Assembly (NCBI RefSeq): GCF_033100115.1
Contig: NZ_CP136910.1
Location: forward strand, 5,025,001-5,089,000
Length of the DNA: 64,000 nt
From: Anaerocolumna sp. AGMB13020
GTDB taxonomy: Bacteria > Bacillota > Clostridia > Lachnospirales > Lachnospiraceae
Direction of reading: 5' to 3'
The translations under genes were made by a program, and so were the position numbers. Positions 8,737 through 17,374 of this stretch are shown here, piece after piece. The first letter of the stretch is position 1. Each line of letters starts with the position of its first letter. The notes below the pieces were generated by a model. It ran no database searches. It saw nothing but the letters and a program-made list of their open reading frames with translations, and was not told the origin of the DNA.

Positions 8737-9696
8737 ATGAATATAATTTTTTTGGAAACAGATACCTTAGGCGATGACGTTGATTTATCAGTCTTTGAAA
8801 CCTTAGGAAAGGTAACGAAATATAATAAAAGTGAGCCTTTGCTGAATAGTGAGAGAATCAAGGAAGCAGACATCCTTGTTGTCAATAAGATTCCAATGAA
8901 TGAAGAGAACCTTAGAGCTGCTGTTAATCTAAAGCTTATATGTATTACAGGCACCGGAACCAATATTGTTGATTTTCCTTATGTGAATGGCAGAGGAATT
9001 GCAGTAGCAAATGTAAAGGGATATTCCACACAGTCTGTAGTACAGCATACCTTTGCTCTTTTATTTTACCTTTATGAGAAGTTAAGTCATTATGACCACT
9101 TTGTCAAATCCGGCGGATATGTAAGCAGTGATATCTTCAGCTGTTTTGATGAGAAATTCAATGAACTGTATGGAAAGACCTGGGGAATAATAGGCTTGGG
9201 CAATATCGGTAAAGGAGTTGCCTCCATTGCCAAAGCTTTCGGCTGCAAAGTAATCTATTACTCAACCTCCGGCAGGAATCAGAATGAGGAATATGAGAGA
9301 GTTGATTTTGACACTTTGCTAAAAGAAGCCGATATTATTTCAATTCATGCACCGCTTAATAAGGAAACTGAAAATCTCATTGGAGAAGAAGCCCTTAATA
9401 AGATGAAATCCACTGCTCTGCTATTAAATCTTGGAAGAGGACCTATTGTTGATGAAGCCGCTCTCAGTAAAGCCTTATCGAATAACTGGATTGCGGGTGC
9501 TGGGCTTGATGTTTTAAGACAGGAGCCAATGGCTGCGGATAATCCTCTTCTTGCTATTCAGGACAGCAAAAAGCTTATAATAACTCCGCATATAGCCTGG
9601 GCTACGGTTGAGGCCAGGAGAAGATGTGTGGCTGAAGTATATGAGAATATGAAAGCATTCTTAAAGGGTGAGGATAGGAATATTGTAAAGGAATAA
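8737..9696 (+). CDS. D-isomer-specific 2-hydroxyacid dehydrogenase
   Basis: This 319-residue NAD(P)-dependent oxidoreductase belongs to the D-2-hydroxyacid dehydrogenase family. It has the Rossmann motif GIIGLGNIGKG, the catalytic Arg in LLNLGRGPIVDE, Glu in GLDVLRQEPM and His in ITPHIAWAT. Sequence resembles hydroxypyruvate reductase/glycerate dehydrogenase-type members, but substrate is not decidable. The ATG at 8737 is chosen over the in-frame TTG at 8731, which is too close to the AAGGAAAGG site. It lies just behind trpS and may share its T-box-controlled transcript. A long palindromic element follows 75 nt downstream. Confidence 0.9.
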   Translation: MNIIFLETDTLGDDVDLSVFETLGKVTKYNKSEPLLNSERIKEADILVVNKIPMNEENLRAAVNLKLICITGTGTNIVDFPYVNGRGIAVANVKGYSTQSVVQHTFALLFYLYEKLSHYDHFVKSGGYVSSDIFSCFDEKFNELYGKTWGIIGLGNIGKGVASIAKAFGCKVIYYSTSGRNQNEEYERVDFDTLLKEADIISIHAPLNKETENLIGEEALNKMKSTALLLNLGRGPIVDEAALSKALSNNWIAGAGLDVLRQEPMAADNPLLAIQDSKKLIITPHIAWATVEARRRCVAEVYENMKAFLKGEDRNIVKE

Positions 9697-9771
9697 ATAA
9701 CTCAATTGTAGTATTTTTGTGATTCCTCCTGTGTTTAAAATGATTTGAGTGGCAAAAGGGTGGGTTTTTCA

Positions 9772-9995
9772 CAAGGGGACGGCAAAATTGCGCAAACCAG
9801 AAGAACTCATGCTTCGATTTCAAGGTATAAGAAGTCCTAATTCTCTGGATTTTTTGTGCTTGACATCTTCTAAAACAGATAACTCGCTTCGCTCAAACAA
9901 TCTGTTTTAGAAGATAGCACAAAATATCCAGAGAAAAGGGCTTCTAATACCTTTCCATAGGCGCATTCATTCTTCTGGTTTGCACAATTTGCCTG
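9772..9995. repeat. 224-bp long palindromic element, copy 1
   Basis: The whole segment folds on itself. The outer arm 9781-9804 pairs with 9971-9993, the middle arms pair with few mismatches, and the inner arms TCTTCTAAAACAGA / TCTGTTTTAGAAGA are perfect. The apex is AACTCGCTTCGCTCAAAC. A second copy of identical length is at 36221-36444. There is no coding frame and no evident target-site duplication. It lies between a dehydrogenase gene (plus) and potD (minus). Confidence 0.88.
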
Positions 9996-10055
9996 AAATC
10001 GATTGGGAATAATACATTTGTTGAATAAAATTATGAAGTATCAATGTCTGTAAAT

Positions 10056-10105
10056 AAAAAAAGGACAAAGGAATGAGATATTTTTCATTCATTTGCCCTT
10101 TTTTA
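10056..10105. terminator. Bidirectional terminator downstream of potD
   Basis: AAAAAAGGACAAAGGAATGA pairs with TCATTCATTTGCCCTTTTTT across a short loop, giving T-tracts on both strands. It lies about 100 nt after the potD stop. Confidence 0.8.
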
Positions 10106-10207
10106 GGGTTCTGTACAAATAGTTGGGGTGTGAACACATTTCTAACTTTTGACACAGAGTTTTTATTAATTGGAAGTAGGGTAGGGGGATTCGTTATTAA
10201 TATTTAC

Positions 10208-11287
10208 CTACTGCGTAGATTTTACTTCATTCCATTTCTGAATATAGAGAGCGTCCATATCTTCACCAAGATAATGATAGGTGGAGCAGCGATCCAGAAC
10301 ATCAGTAGAAGGAAAAGCAACGGTACTGTTTTTGATTGCTTCGTCCTGGATTAATTCTCTGGCGGCTTTGTTTGGTGTGGAGTAAGTTATATATTCGAAA
10401 TTCTTTAATGCAATTTCCGGTTCGCACATAAAGTTAATCCACTTCTCGGCATATTCTTTGTTTGGTGCATTCTTGGGTATTACCCAGCCGTCGATCCATA
10501 CATTGGAGCCTTCTTTTGGGACAACATATTCCAGGTCAGGATTCTCTCTTTGGGTAAAGATAGCTTCTCCGGAGTAGATTACACCAATTGGATTGTCTCC
10601 ACCAATCATTTTATCTCTTACCTGATCTACTACATAAGCATCAACCATTGGTTTCTGAGATTGCAACAATGCCTTTGCTTCCTCTAACTGTGCTTCATCG
10701 GTAGTATTTATGGAGTAACCGAGGTAACTTAAAGCAATGGCAAATGCATCTCTTACACTGTTAATCATAAGGATGTCACCGTTGTAACCATTTCTCTCAA
10801 TGAAATCTTTATCAAAGAGAGCAGCCCAGCTGTCAATGGGTTCCTTGATCATAGTTTTGTTATACAATAGACCCACTGTTCCCCAGCAATAAGGTACACT
10901 GTATTTATTTCCGGGATCGAACTCCGCAGCACTTTTTAGATAAGCCGGATCAATATTGGAGATATTGGGTACATTGTCATAATTGATTTCAGCAAGTAAA
11001 TCTTCCTCGATCATCTTTTGAATCATATAGTCTGAAGGACATACCACATCATATTTGACGGAACCATTTTTGATTACCGGATACATATCCTCATTCTGTT
11101 CGAAGTATTTCAAAACAACCTTGATTCCCGTTTCCTTTTCAAAGAGGTCTACTACATCGGGATCAATGTACTCGCCCCAGTTGTAAACATAGATTTTTTC
11201 TCCGCCTCCGCTTGAACAGCCAGTCAGAGTCGCAGTTCCTGTTAAGATCAGTGTGCACAGAAGAAGCAGTGATAGCATTCTTTTCAT
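10208..11287 (-). CDS. potD: Spermidine/putrescine ABC transporter substrate-binding lipoprotein
   Basis: This 359-residue extracellular lipoprotein would capture polyamines for PotABC. The signal peptide MKRMLSLLLLCTLILTG ends in a lipobox (LTGC, Cys24). The mature protein starts with the PotD/PotF-type segment IYVYNWGEYIDPDVVDLFEKE, followed by the DVVCPSDYMIQKM and FMCEPEIALKNFEYI regions. It closes the pot operon, 146 nt after potC. No clear Shine-Dalgarno precedes the ATG (or the second Met, residue 4); instead an 8-bp hairpin sits 17 nt upstream. Polyamine specificity is inferred from family and operon. Confidence 0.93.
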   Translation of the reverse strand: MKRMLSLLLLCTLILTGTATLTGCSSGGGEKIYVYNWGEYIDPDVVDLFEKETGIKVVLKYFEQNEDMYPVIKNGSVKYDVVCPSDYMIQKMIEEDLLAEINYDNVPNISNIDPAYLKSAAEFDPGNKYSVPYCWGTVGLLYNKTMIKEPIDSWAALFDKDFIERNGYNGDILMINSVRDAFAIALSYLGYSINTTDEAQLEEAKALLQSQKPMVDAYVVDQVRDKMIGGDNPIGVIYSGEAIFTQRENPDLEYVVPKEGSNVWIDGWVIPKNAPNKEYAEKWINFMCEPEIALKNFEYITYSTPNKAARELIQDEAIKNSTVAFPSTDVLDRCSTYHYLGEDMDALYIQKWNEVKSTQ

Positions 11288-11303
11288 TGTTTATACCATT
11301 GCA

Positions 11304-11324
11304 TATCGCAGGCTGGCTGCGATA
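11304..11324 (-). promoter_or_regulatory. Intercistronic hairpin between potC and potD
   Basis: TATCGCAG and CTGCGATA form a perfect 8-bp stem with a 5-nt loop immediately upstream of potD. It has no T-tract, so it is more likely an mRNA-stability or translation element than a terminator. Confidence 0.5.
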
Positions 11325-11433
11325 CTGCCACAAATAATAAGGAGTGAAAGAATCTCGATGTGGCATCCTTTCAATTTATAATTTTCTTTCACTCTTTTCT
11401 ACTTTAATGTGTTATATAGATTGGCAGCAATTA

Positions 11434-12228
11434 TTATGCTTTGCCAGGAGCTTTTCCTGTATTATCCCTGTCATTTTTGCGATTGATTAAAACCAGCAGA
11501 ATCAGAATACTTACAAACAGCAGAGTGGATAAAGCATACATTTCAGGTTTAATTCCCTTGCGTACTTCCGTATAAATAATGGTCGATAAGGTATCAACAC
11601 CAGCACCATTGGTAAAGTAGGTTATTACGAAATCGTCCAGTGACATGGTAAAGGCTAATAAGAAGCCTGAAAATATACCAGGGAAAATATCTGGAAGTAT
11701 AATCTTAAAGAAGGCATAGGATTTGGTTGCCCCAAGATCCAGTGCTGCTTCGTAAAGACTGACATTCTGTCTGGCAAGCCTTGGCATAACGCTTAATATA
11801 ACGTAAGGAATATTAAAGGTTATATGGGAAAGCAATACGCTGGAAAAACTTAAGGGATAGCTTAATGCAATAAACAGAAGCATTAAGGATATACCGGTAA
11901 CGATATCTGCATTCATCATGGGGATGTTGGAGATACCAAGTAAGATTGTTCTTGGCACCTTTCTCATGTTATTGATGGCTAGGCAGGCACAAGTTCCGAT
12001 TATAGCAGCAATCAGGGCAGATAGAAATGCTATGATCAAGGTATTTGTCAGTGCCTCCATAATGGCTTGATCCTGAAACAGACTGTTATACCAGCTTAAG
12101 GTAAAGCCACCCCATTTGGAACGGGATTTTGACTTGTTAAAGGACAAAACGATCAATATAAAGATGGGTGCATATAAAAATAAAAGGATTAGCCCTAAAT
12201 AAAATCGGGACAGAAATTTCTTTATCAT
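11434..12228 (-). CDS. potC: Spermidine/putrescine ABC transporter permease PotC
   Basis: This 264-residue inner-membrane permease has about six transmembrane segments and the cytoplasmic EAA loop YEAALDLGATKSYAFFKIILP, which contacts the PotA ATPase. The N-terminal segment FLYAPIFILIVLSFN and the FTMSLDDFVITYF region are typical of PotC. The start codon overlaps the potB stop by 4 nt (ATGA), which implies translational coupling. Confidence 0.94.
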   Translation of the reverse strand: MIKKFLSRFYLGLILLFLYAPIFILIVLSFNKSKSRSKWGGFTLSWYNSLFQDQAIMEALTNTLIIAFLSALIAAIIGTCACLAINNMRKVPRTILLGISNIPMMNADIVTGISLMLLFIALSYPLSFSSVLLSHITFNIPYVILSVMPRLARQNVSLYEAALDLGATKSYAFFKIILPDIFPGIFSGFLLAFTMSLDDFVITYFTNGAGVDTLSTIIYTEVRKGIKPEMYALSTLLFVSILILLVLINRKNDRDNTGKAPGKA

Positions 12229-13040
12229 ATCTTCGTGCCCTCCGATTCTTTGTCATATTTGGCAAGGACAGCCATACTTAAGAAGATGAATACCATCAGA
12301 ACCAGAGAAAGACCGGAACCGGTATGCCAGTTATTAACCGTCTTAAATTGCTGTTCTATGATATTTCCGATTAGCACTACCTTGCTGCCGCCCAGGATGT
12401 CTGAAATAACAAAGGTGGTGAGGGAAGGCACAAAAACCATGGTTATACCGCTGACAACACCGGGCAAAGTCATAGGCAGTATGATTTTTATAAAAGTTAC
12501 AAAGGAATTAGCACCTAAATCTCTGGCTGCATTGACATAATCATCACTTATCTTTGCCAGGGAATTATAAATAGGCAGTATCATAAAGGGAAGAAAATTA
12601 TAAACCATACCGAATATAATTGCTCCCGGGGTATTGATCAAATCCAGTGCGGGCAGATGGAAAAACTTAAGCAGGGTATTGATAACACCCGTTTTCTCCA
12701 GTATATTCTGCCAGGCCAGTGTTCTGAGCAGAAAGTTCATCCACATAGGAAGTATAAATATCATAATAATAAAGGAATTATTTTTTAATTTCATACCATG
12801 CAGTATCAGGGAGAGCGGATAAGCAAGGATAAGGCATATCACCGTACTGATAATGGACAGCTCAAGGGAAAGCCACAGGGCTTTCAAATTAATAGGGTCC
12901 ATAATCAGTGCCAGATTACTTAAGGTAAGACCTCCCTCTTTGGCGGTAAATCCATAGTATATTATGATAAATAGCGGAACAATCACAAATATACCCATCC
13001 AAAGTGAATATGGATAGGAGAGCCATTTCTTAGTTTTCAT
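12225..13040 (-). CDS. potB: Spermidine/putrescine ABC transporter permease PotB
   Basis: This 271-residue permease is the partner of PotC, with six predicted membrane segments. Its EAA loop is [20 protein letters not shown], and the [17 protein letters not shown] segment is characteristic of PotB. The start overlaps the end of potA by 11 nt and the end overlaps potC by 4 nt, so stoichiometric translation is likely. Confidence 0.94.
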   Translation of the reverse strand: MKTKKWLSYPYSLWMGIFVIVPLFIIIYYGFTAKEGGLTLSNLALIMDPINLKALWLSLELSIISTVICLILAYPLSLILHGMKLKNNSFIIMIFILPMWMNFLLRTLAWQNILEKTGVINTLLKFFHLPALDLINTPGAIIFGMVYNFLPFMILPIYNSLAKISDDYVNAARDLGANSFVTFIKIILPMTLPGVVSGITMVFVPSLTTFVISDILGGSKVVLIGNIIEQQFKTVNNWHTGSGLSLVLMVFIFLSMAVLAKYDKESEGTKI

Positions 13041-14109
13041 CCGATGTCACTGCCTCCTCATCCTCAGATTGAGGTTTGTTCATAATATGAATATCAAAAG
13101 GATCTACTTTAATCCCTACATTACTTCCGACCGGACTCAGATCGGTACTGTGAACCAGCCACTCATGTCCGCCTGCAAGAACCTCCATTTCATAATGAAC
13201 GCCCTTAAAGATCAGGGAAGTAACTACACCGTTAAGAGTTCCTTCGGTTTCTTTGACAAGGTCGATGTCCTCCGGTCTGATAACCACATCTACGGGCTGA
13301 TTCTTTCCAAAGCCCTTGTCCACGCAGGCAAATTTGGAACCAAGGATACTTACAAGTCCGTCCTCGATCATTGTGGAGGAGAGAATATTACTCTCACCGA
13401 TAAAGTCTGCTACAAAGGCATTTTTGGGCTCATTGTATATCATTTCCGGTGTACCCACCTGCTGGATATAACCCTGGTTCATGACTACGATCGTATCGGA
13501 CATGGTAAGGGCTTCCTCCTGGTCGTGGGTTACATAGATAAAGGTTATTCCCAGTTCATTCTTAAGACGGATAAGCTCGTATTGCATATCCTGTCGTAAT
13601 TTTAAATCCAAAGCGCCTAAGGGTTCATCCAGGAGAAGTACCTTTGGTTCATTAACAATTGCTCTGGCTATAGCTATACGCTGCTGCTGACCGCCGCTTA
13701 AGGAATCGGGTGTACGGTTCTCGAAACCTTCAAGATTAACCAGCTTTAAGGCATATTTTATCTTATCCTGTATGTAGGCTTTGCTTTTCTTCTTTATTTT
13801 TAATCCAAAGGCAATGTTCTCTGAAATAGACATATGAGGGAAAAGGGCATACTTCTGAAATACAGTATTTAACGGTCTTTCGTTGGGAGGCAATTTGGTA
13901 ATATCTTTGCCGTCAAAAAGTACTTTACCGTTGTCAGGATTTTCAAATCCTCCAATAATACGTAGAGTAGTGGTCTTACCGCAGCCGCTGGGTCCTAGCA
14001 GCGTTAGGAATTCATTTTCCTTTATATAAAGGTCCAGATTGTCCAGAACAACATTGTTGTCAAATTTCTTGGTTATGCCTATCAGATCAATAAGTTTATC
14101 GCCAGACAT
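13030..14109 (-). CDS. potA: Spermidine/putrescine ABC transporter ATP-binding protein PotA
   Basis: This is a 359-residue ABC ATPase. Walker A is GPSGCGKTT, the Q-loop is in [12 protein letters not shown], the signature is [13 protein letters not shown], and Walker B is [13 protein letters not shown]-terminal TOBE-type regulatory region (about residues 240-345) is present, as in PotA/MalK-type ATPases. AGGAGG precedes the ATG by 7 nt. It is the first transporter gene after the XRE-cupin regulator. A short inverted repeat (AATCATA/TATGATT, 14166-14191) lies in the 86-nt gap between them. Confidence 0.95.
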   Translation of the reverse strand: MSGDKLIDLIGITKKFDNNVVLDNLDLYIKENEFLTLLGPSGCGKTTTLRIIGGFENPDNGKVLFDGKDITKLPPNERPLNTVFQKYALFPHMSISENIAFGLKIKKKSKAYIQDKIKYALKLVNLEGFENRTPDSLSGGQQQRIAIARAIVNEPKVLLLDEPLGALDLKLRQDMQYELIRLKNELGITFIYVTHDQEEALTMSDTIVVMNQGYIQQVGTPEMIYNEPKNAFVADFIGESNILSSTMIEDGLVSILGSKFACVDKGFGKNQPVDVVIRPEDIDLVKETEGTLNGVVTSLIFKGVHYEMEVLAGGHEWLVHSTDLSPVGSNVGIKVDPFDIHIMNKPQSEDEEAVTSDEN

Positions 14110-14195
14110 GTTTAATCCTCCTGTGTATATTGTAAAATAAGGTTCATTTCACACCAGCTTAATATAATCATACATATTTACGCATATGATTTTAC

Positions 14196-14735
14196 TTAAA
14201 AGCTTGGTGGTGTGGATATCCACAATAGACTGGCGCCTTGCTTATCGGAAGCAGAAATATAATGATTCTTGCCAGCTTTATAATAAAAGGATTCACCCTT
14301 TTTTGCTTTATAGGTTTTGTTCCCTATATGAAGAATAATACTGCCGTTTAATACATATCCGAATTCTTCCCCTTCATGAGGATTGTCCGGATAGGTGGAA
14401 CCTCCAGGTTCCAAGGTCAGGAGAATGGGTTCCAGCATGTTCTTTTGTGCATTTGGGATAATCCATTGGATACAGTTCTTAAGTTCCGGATCTATCTTCT
14501 CAAAATAATCACTTTTCTTAAATACTACCTGTTCTGTTGAAGTATCGGAAAAGAACTCTTCCAGATTGGTTCCAAGACACTGTAAAATATCAACTAAGGT
14601 AGCTATGGACGGGCTGGTCAAATCTCTTTCCACCTGGGAAATAAAGCCCTTTGAGAGCTCCGCCCTGTCTGCTAATTCTTCTTGGGTCAGATTCTTTTGT
14701 ACTCGAAGTTCCTTGATTTTTTCACCGATTTTCAT
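14196..14735 (-). CDS. XRE-family regulator with C-terminal cupin, probable polyamine-responsive regulator
   Basis: This 179-residue regulator has an N-terminal helix-turn-helix (residues 1-65; KNLTQEELADRAELSKGFIS is the recognition region) and a C-terminal cupin (about 105-179; EGEEFGYVLNGSI and YYKAGKNHY). This architecture is found in PuuR-like regulators and commonly sits beside potABCD in Clostridia. It is the promoter-proximal gene of the pot operon. A perfect 6-bp-arm palindrome at 14766-14782, just downstream of the promoter, is a likely autoregulatory operator. The effector (a polyamine) is inferred. Confidence 0.9.
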   Translation of the reverse strand: MKIGEKIKELRVQKNLTQEELADRAELSKGFISQVERDLTSPSIATLVDILQCLGTNLEEFFSDTSTEQVVFKKSDYFEKIDPELKNCIQWIIPNAQKNMLEPILLTLEPGGSTYPDNPHEGEEFGYVLNGSIILHIGNKTYKAKKGESFYYKAGKNHYISASDKQGASLLWISTPPSF

Positions 14736-14765
14736 CCTGTGCTCCTTAATAAAATTAAACTCAAA

Positions 14766-14782
14766 GTTTAGTGTTGCTAAAC
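14766..14782. promoter_or_regulatory. Candidate operator of the XRE-cupin regulator
   Basis: GTTTAG-N5-CTAAAC is a perfect inverted repeat starting 12 nt downstream of the -10 hexamer (reading minus), over the predicted initial transcribed region. Bound protein would block initiation. Confidence 0.55.
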
Positions 14783-14794
14783 AGCATAATCATT

Positions 14795-14822
14795 ATTATA
14801 CACAGAATTAATGTCCTGTCAA
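14795..14822 (-). promoter_or_regulatory. Sigma-A promoter of the XRE-potABCD operon
   Basis: On the minus strand, consensus TTGACA (14817-14822), a 16-nt spacer and consensus TATAAT (14795-14800) lie about 60 nt upstream of the regulator start. Confidence 0.85.
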
Positions 14823-14860
14823 TGGCTTATTTATTTTTATACAGGAAAATGAATAGTAAC

Positions 14861-14940
14861 AGAAAAAAGCTTCATAAACCCTTACAAATACTGTATGCGT
14901 ATAAAACAGCAGACTGTATATTTAAGGTTTATGAAGCTTT
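14861..14940 (-). terminator. Terminator of the aroC-bioY unit
   Basis: A 15-bp inverted repeat (AAAGCTTCATAAACC at 14866-14880 with its complement at 14926-14940) is followed on the minus strand by six T. It ends transcription from bioY before the divergent-looking pot promoter region. Confidence 0.75.
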
Positions 14941-14993
14941 CGGATAGCGTATTTTATGAATACGAAAAAAGTAAGGACCTGAATAACAAAGAA

Positions 14994-15533
14994 TCAGGAT
15001 CTGTTTAATCCCATGGACATACGGGAGAGTATCTTATATATTTCTCTTCCAAGGCTAACGGCAACAACGGTAGTTACCAGATCTTTTGCCAGCATCAGAG
15101 GAACAGAAGGCAATAACCAGGTACCGGTTATCTGATAATAGAACAGAAGTCCCATAACATGGCATATCAGTAAGCCTATGATACTGAAGCTAATTCCCAT
15201 AGGATAAGTTTTTCTGCTTCCAAGGCCAGTGAGAAAGACCATGGGAAGGAAACCGAACAGATAACCGCCGGTAGGTCCGACCAATGCGTCGATACCTCCG
15301 CCGAAGTTGGCAAATACAGGAATACCAACCATTCCGATGAGAAGATAAAGGAAAACGGACAGGAAACCTGATTTTTTACCAAGAATGGTACCAATAAGAA
15401 CGATACCAAAGGTCTGAAGAGTTACCGGGATACCTCCCGGAAGCATAAAGGATATCTGGGACAGTACCGCAAGGATTGCAGTAAAAAGTGCAATTTGGAC
15501 CATTTCCTGAGTAGTCAGGAATTTTCTTTTCAT
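14994..15533 (-). CDS. bioY: Biotin ECF transporter substrate-binding component BioY
   Basis: This is a 179-residue S-component of an energy-coupling-factor transporter that binds biotin in the membrane and works with a shared EcfAA'T module encoded elsewhere. It has about six hydrophobic segments and family-typical motifs: GGIPVTLQTFGI, GGGIDALVGPTGGYLFGF and the C-terminal AKDLVTT region. GGGAG precedes the ATG. It lies 62 nt downstream of aroC on the same strand and probably shares a transcript. I saw no BirA-type operator. Confidence 0.93.
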   Translation of the reverse strand: MKRKFLTTQEMVQIALFTAILAVLSQISFMLPGGIPVTLQTFGIVLIGTILGKKSGFLSVFLYLLIGMVGIPVFANFGGGIDALVGPTGGYLFGFLPMVFLTGLGSRKTYPMGISFSIIGLLICHVMGLLFYYQITGTWLLPSVPLMLAKDLVTTVVAVSLGREIYKILSRMSMGLNRS

Positions 15534-15595
15534 AGATTACTCCCATCTGCGTGCTTTTGTACGCGTGAAATCAAAGAGGTGTGAAAATGCTTTTG

Positions 15596-16696
15596 TTATC
15601 TGAAAAATTTGACAATTGAATCCATTCTGGAGGTGATACTTACAAACAACATGTCTACTAAGGTAACGGCTGCCATGGATTCAACAACAACGACAGCTCG
15701 GGGAACAATAACCGGATCGTGGCGGCCTTTGATGTTTATGCTGATATTCTCACCGGCTTTATTGATCGTTCTCTGGGTTTGGGCAATAGAGGCTGTAGGT
15801 TTTACGGCAGCCCGGAATACAATTTCCGAACCATCGCTTATACCGCCTAGGATACCACCTGCATTATTTGTTAATTTGCTGATCTTTCCATCCTCCGTGT
15901 ATATAAAAGGGTCATTGTTCTGTGCACCGGTTTTTTGAGCAGCAGAGAAACCGGAGCCGAATTCAATTGCTTTTATAGCTCCGATGGAGAGGATAGCTTT
16001 TCCAAGGTTGGCATCCAGCTTGTCAAAGACCGGCTCTCCGATACCAGCTGGTACACCGGAGATGATACATTCAATTACACCGCCTATGGAATTCTGCTCC
16101 TCCATTTTCTCCTGCATCAGTGCCTCTGCAGCTACAGAAGCTTCAAGGTCCGGCATAAAGAAAGGACTTAACGGAATGTTATCTCTGTTGCATTTGGTAT
16201 AATCTATGTTAATGTTACCAATGGATTTGGTGTAGGCGCAAAGGCTGATACCAAGCTCCTTCAGAATAGCAGAAGCAATTGCTCCGGCAGCGACTCTGCC
16301 GATCGTTTCTCTTCCGGAGGATCTGCCGCCGCCTCTATAATCGCGGAAGCCATACTTGGAATCATAAGTATAATCTGAATGACCTGGGCGGTAAAAGCCG
16401 GATATTTCAGAGTAATCCATGGAAATCTGATTCGTATTGAGAACAGCCAGGGATATGGGCGTGCCAGTAGTTTTTCCTTCAAAGACACCGGACAAAATCT
16501 TAACGGTATCTGCTTCATTTCTTGGGGTAGCATATTTGGTCTGACCTGGGCGTCTTCTGTCAAGAAAAGCCTGAATAGTTTCTTCCTCAAGAGGAAGTCC
16601 TGCGGGACAGCCATCAATAACAACACCTATTCCTGAACCGTGGGATTCTCCCCAGGTAGTTATGCGAAACATGGATCCAAACGTTGAACCTGCCAT
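15596..16696 (-). CDS. aroC: Chorismate synthase
   Basis: Chorismate synthase converts EPSP to chorismate, the last step of the shikimate pathway, using reduced FMN. The 366-residue protein carries the signatures GESHGSGIGVVIDGCPAGLP, RRPGQTKYATPRNEAD, GFRDYRGGGRSSGRETIGRV and the C-terminal RHDPVIVPRAVVVVESM. AGAGG precedes the ATG. It stands apart from other aro genes here, upstream of bioY. Confidence 0.97.
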   Translation of the reverse strand: MAGSTFGSMFRITTWGESHGSGIGVVIDGCPAGLPLEEETIQAFLDRRRPGQTKYATPRNEADTVKILSGVFEGKTTGTPISLAVLNTNQISMDYSEISGFYRPGHSDYTYDSKYGFRDYRGGGRSSGRETIGRVAAGAIASAILKELGISLCAYTKSIGNINIDYTKCNRDNIPLSPFFMPDLEASVAAEALMQEKMEEQNSIGGVIECIISGVPAGIGEPVFDKLDANLGKAILSIGAIKAIEFGSGFSAAQKTGAQNNDPFIYTEDGKISKLTNNAGGILGGISDGSEIVFRAAVKPTASIAQTQRTINKAGENISINIKGRHDPVIVPRAVVVVESMAAVTLVDMLFVSITSRMDSIVKFFR

Positions 16697-17073
16697 ATAA
16701 AACCTCTTTCCGATTTATATTTTTATTTCTGATAAAGATTATCTTTGTTTTAGAGTTTTACACGTTAACGTAAAAAACTTTAATGAATTTATATAAGTAT
16801 ATAAGAAAACTATTTGTTAATCAATATCTTTTGAGGACATTTTAAAAATACAATTCATATATTGTAATGATTGGTAAAAAAAATAGCTTGAGAATAATTT
16901 ACCTGAGGTACCAGGATGAACGTCTTTTATTCTTAATCCATCTATTAATTCTTAAAAATCCAATTTTTATAATCCCGGCTGTTTTAGGGCGTTCTATATA
17001 AAGTGAATGCAGCGCTGATATAAAAGGGCTGAAATTCAGCTTATGTAATAGTATAATTTACAAGGAGGTTACT
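16697..17073. other. 377-nt divergent intergenic region
   Basis: This AT-rich region lies between aroC (minus) and a small plus-strand gene. It contains a perfect 10-bp palindrome ACGTTAACGT (16762-16771) within a TTTTAC...GTAAAAA context on the aroC side, and a TATAAT at 17052-17057 ahead of the small gene. No ORF or RNA gene is seen. Confidence 0.5.
17029..17057 (+). promoter_or_regulatory. Possible promoter of the 77-residue protein gene
   Basis: TATAAT (17052-17057) has a weak CTGAAA (17029-17034) at 17-nt spacing. The -35 overlaps a GCTGAAATTCAGC palindrome (17028-17040). Confidence 0.4.
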
Positions 17074-17307
17074 ATGCCAAATTATTATTATGCAAACAGA
17101 GGTAATGACAACCAAAAGGCAAAAAGTATGCAGGATAACGGGATTAATCCGGGTTATTCATATATAGACAAGAAGAATGAGAAGGTTGAAAAGTCATCAA
17201 GAGATTTGGTTATAGATGGGAATTCAGTTTATGAAATAGATCAGGACTGTTATGAAAGAGTAAGACAGAACAGACATAATGCAAGACAGGACTGGAATAG
17301 AAGATAG
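17074..17307 (+). CDS. Small hydrophilic protein of unknown function
   Basis: This is a 77-residue, highly charged, Asn/Arg/Tyr-rich protein beginning MPNYYYANRGNDNQ and ending in RQNRHNARQDWNRR. It has no membrane segment, signal or Cys. A strong AAGGAGG site 7 nt before the ATG and a perfect terminator 6 nt after the stop show that it is a real gene. I do not recognise the family. The composition would fit a spore-associated or nucleic-acid-binding small protein, but that is only a guess. Confidence 0.75.
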   Translation: MPNYYYANRGNDNQKAKSMQDNGINPGYSYIDKKNEKVEKSSRDLVIDGNSVYEIDQDCYERVRQNRHNARQDWNRR

Positions 17308-17312
17308 AACGA

Positions 17313-17340
17313 AAAAAAGCTGCCGTGAGGCAGCTTTTTT
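17313..17340. terminator. Bidirectional terminator between convergent small genes
   Basis: A perfect 12-bp stem (AAAAAAGCTGCC, loop GTGA, GGCAGCTTTTTT) has T-tracts on both strands and serves the genes ending at 17307 and 17375. Confidence 0.95.
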
Positions 17341-17374
17341 CTGTTTGATGTAGCTTCTAACTGATAAAGAATAA

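Noticed and set aside
9772..9995. Insertion sequence or transposase-bearing element
   Set aside because: The element is 224 bp with no ORF, and no target-site duplication could be identified.
11163..11366. 67-codon frame overlapping the start of potD
   Set aside because: It is out of frame with potD, and its product is an arbitrary translation of the potD signal-peptide region.
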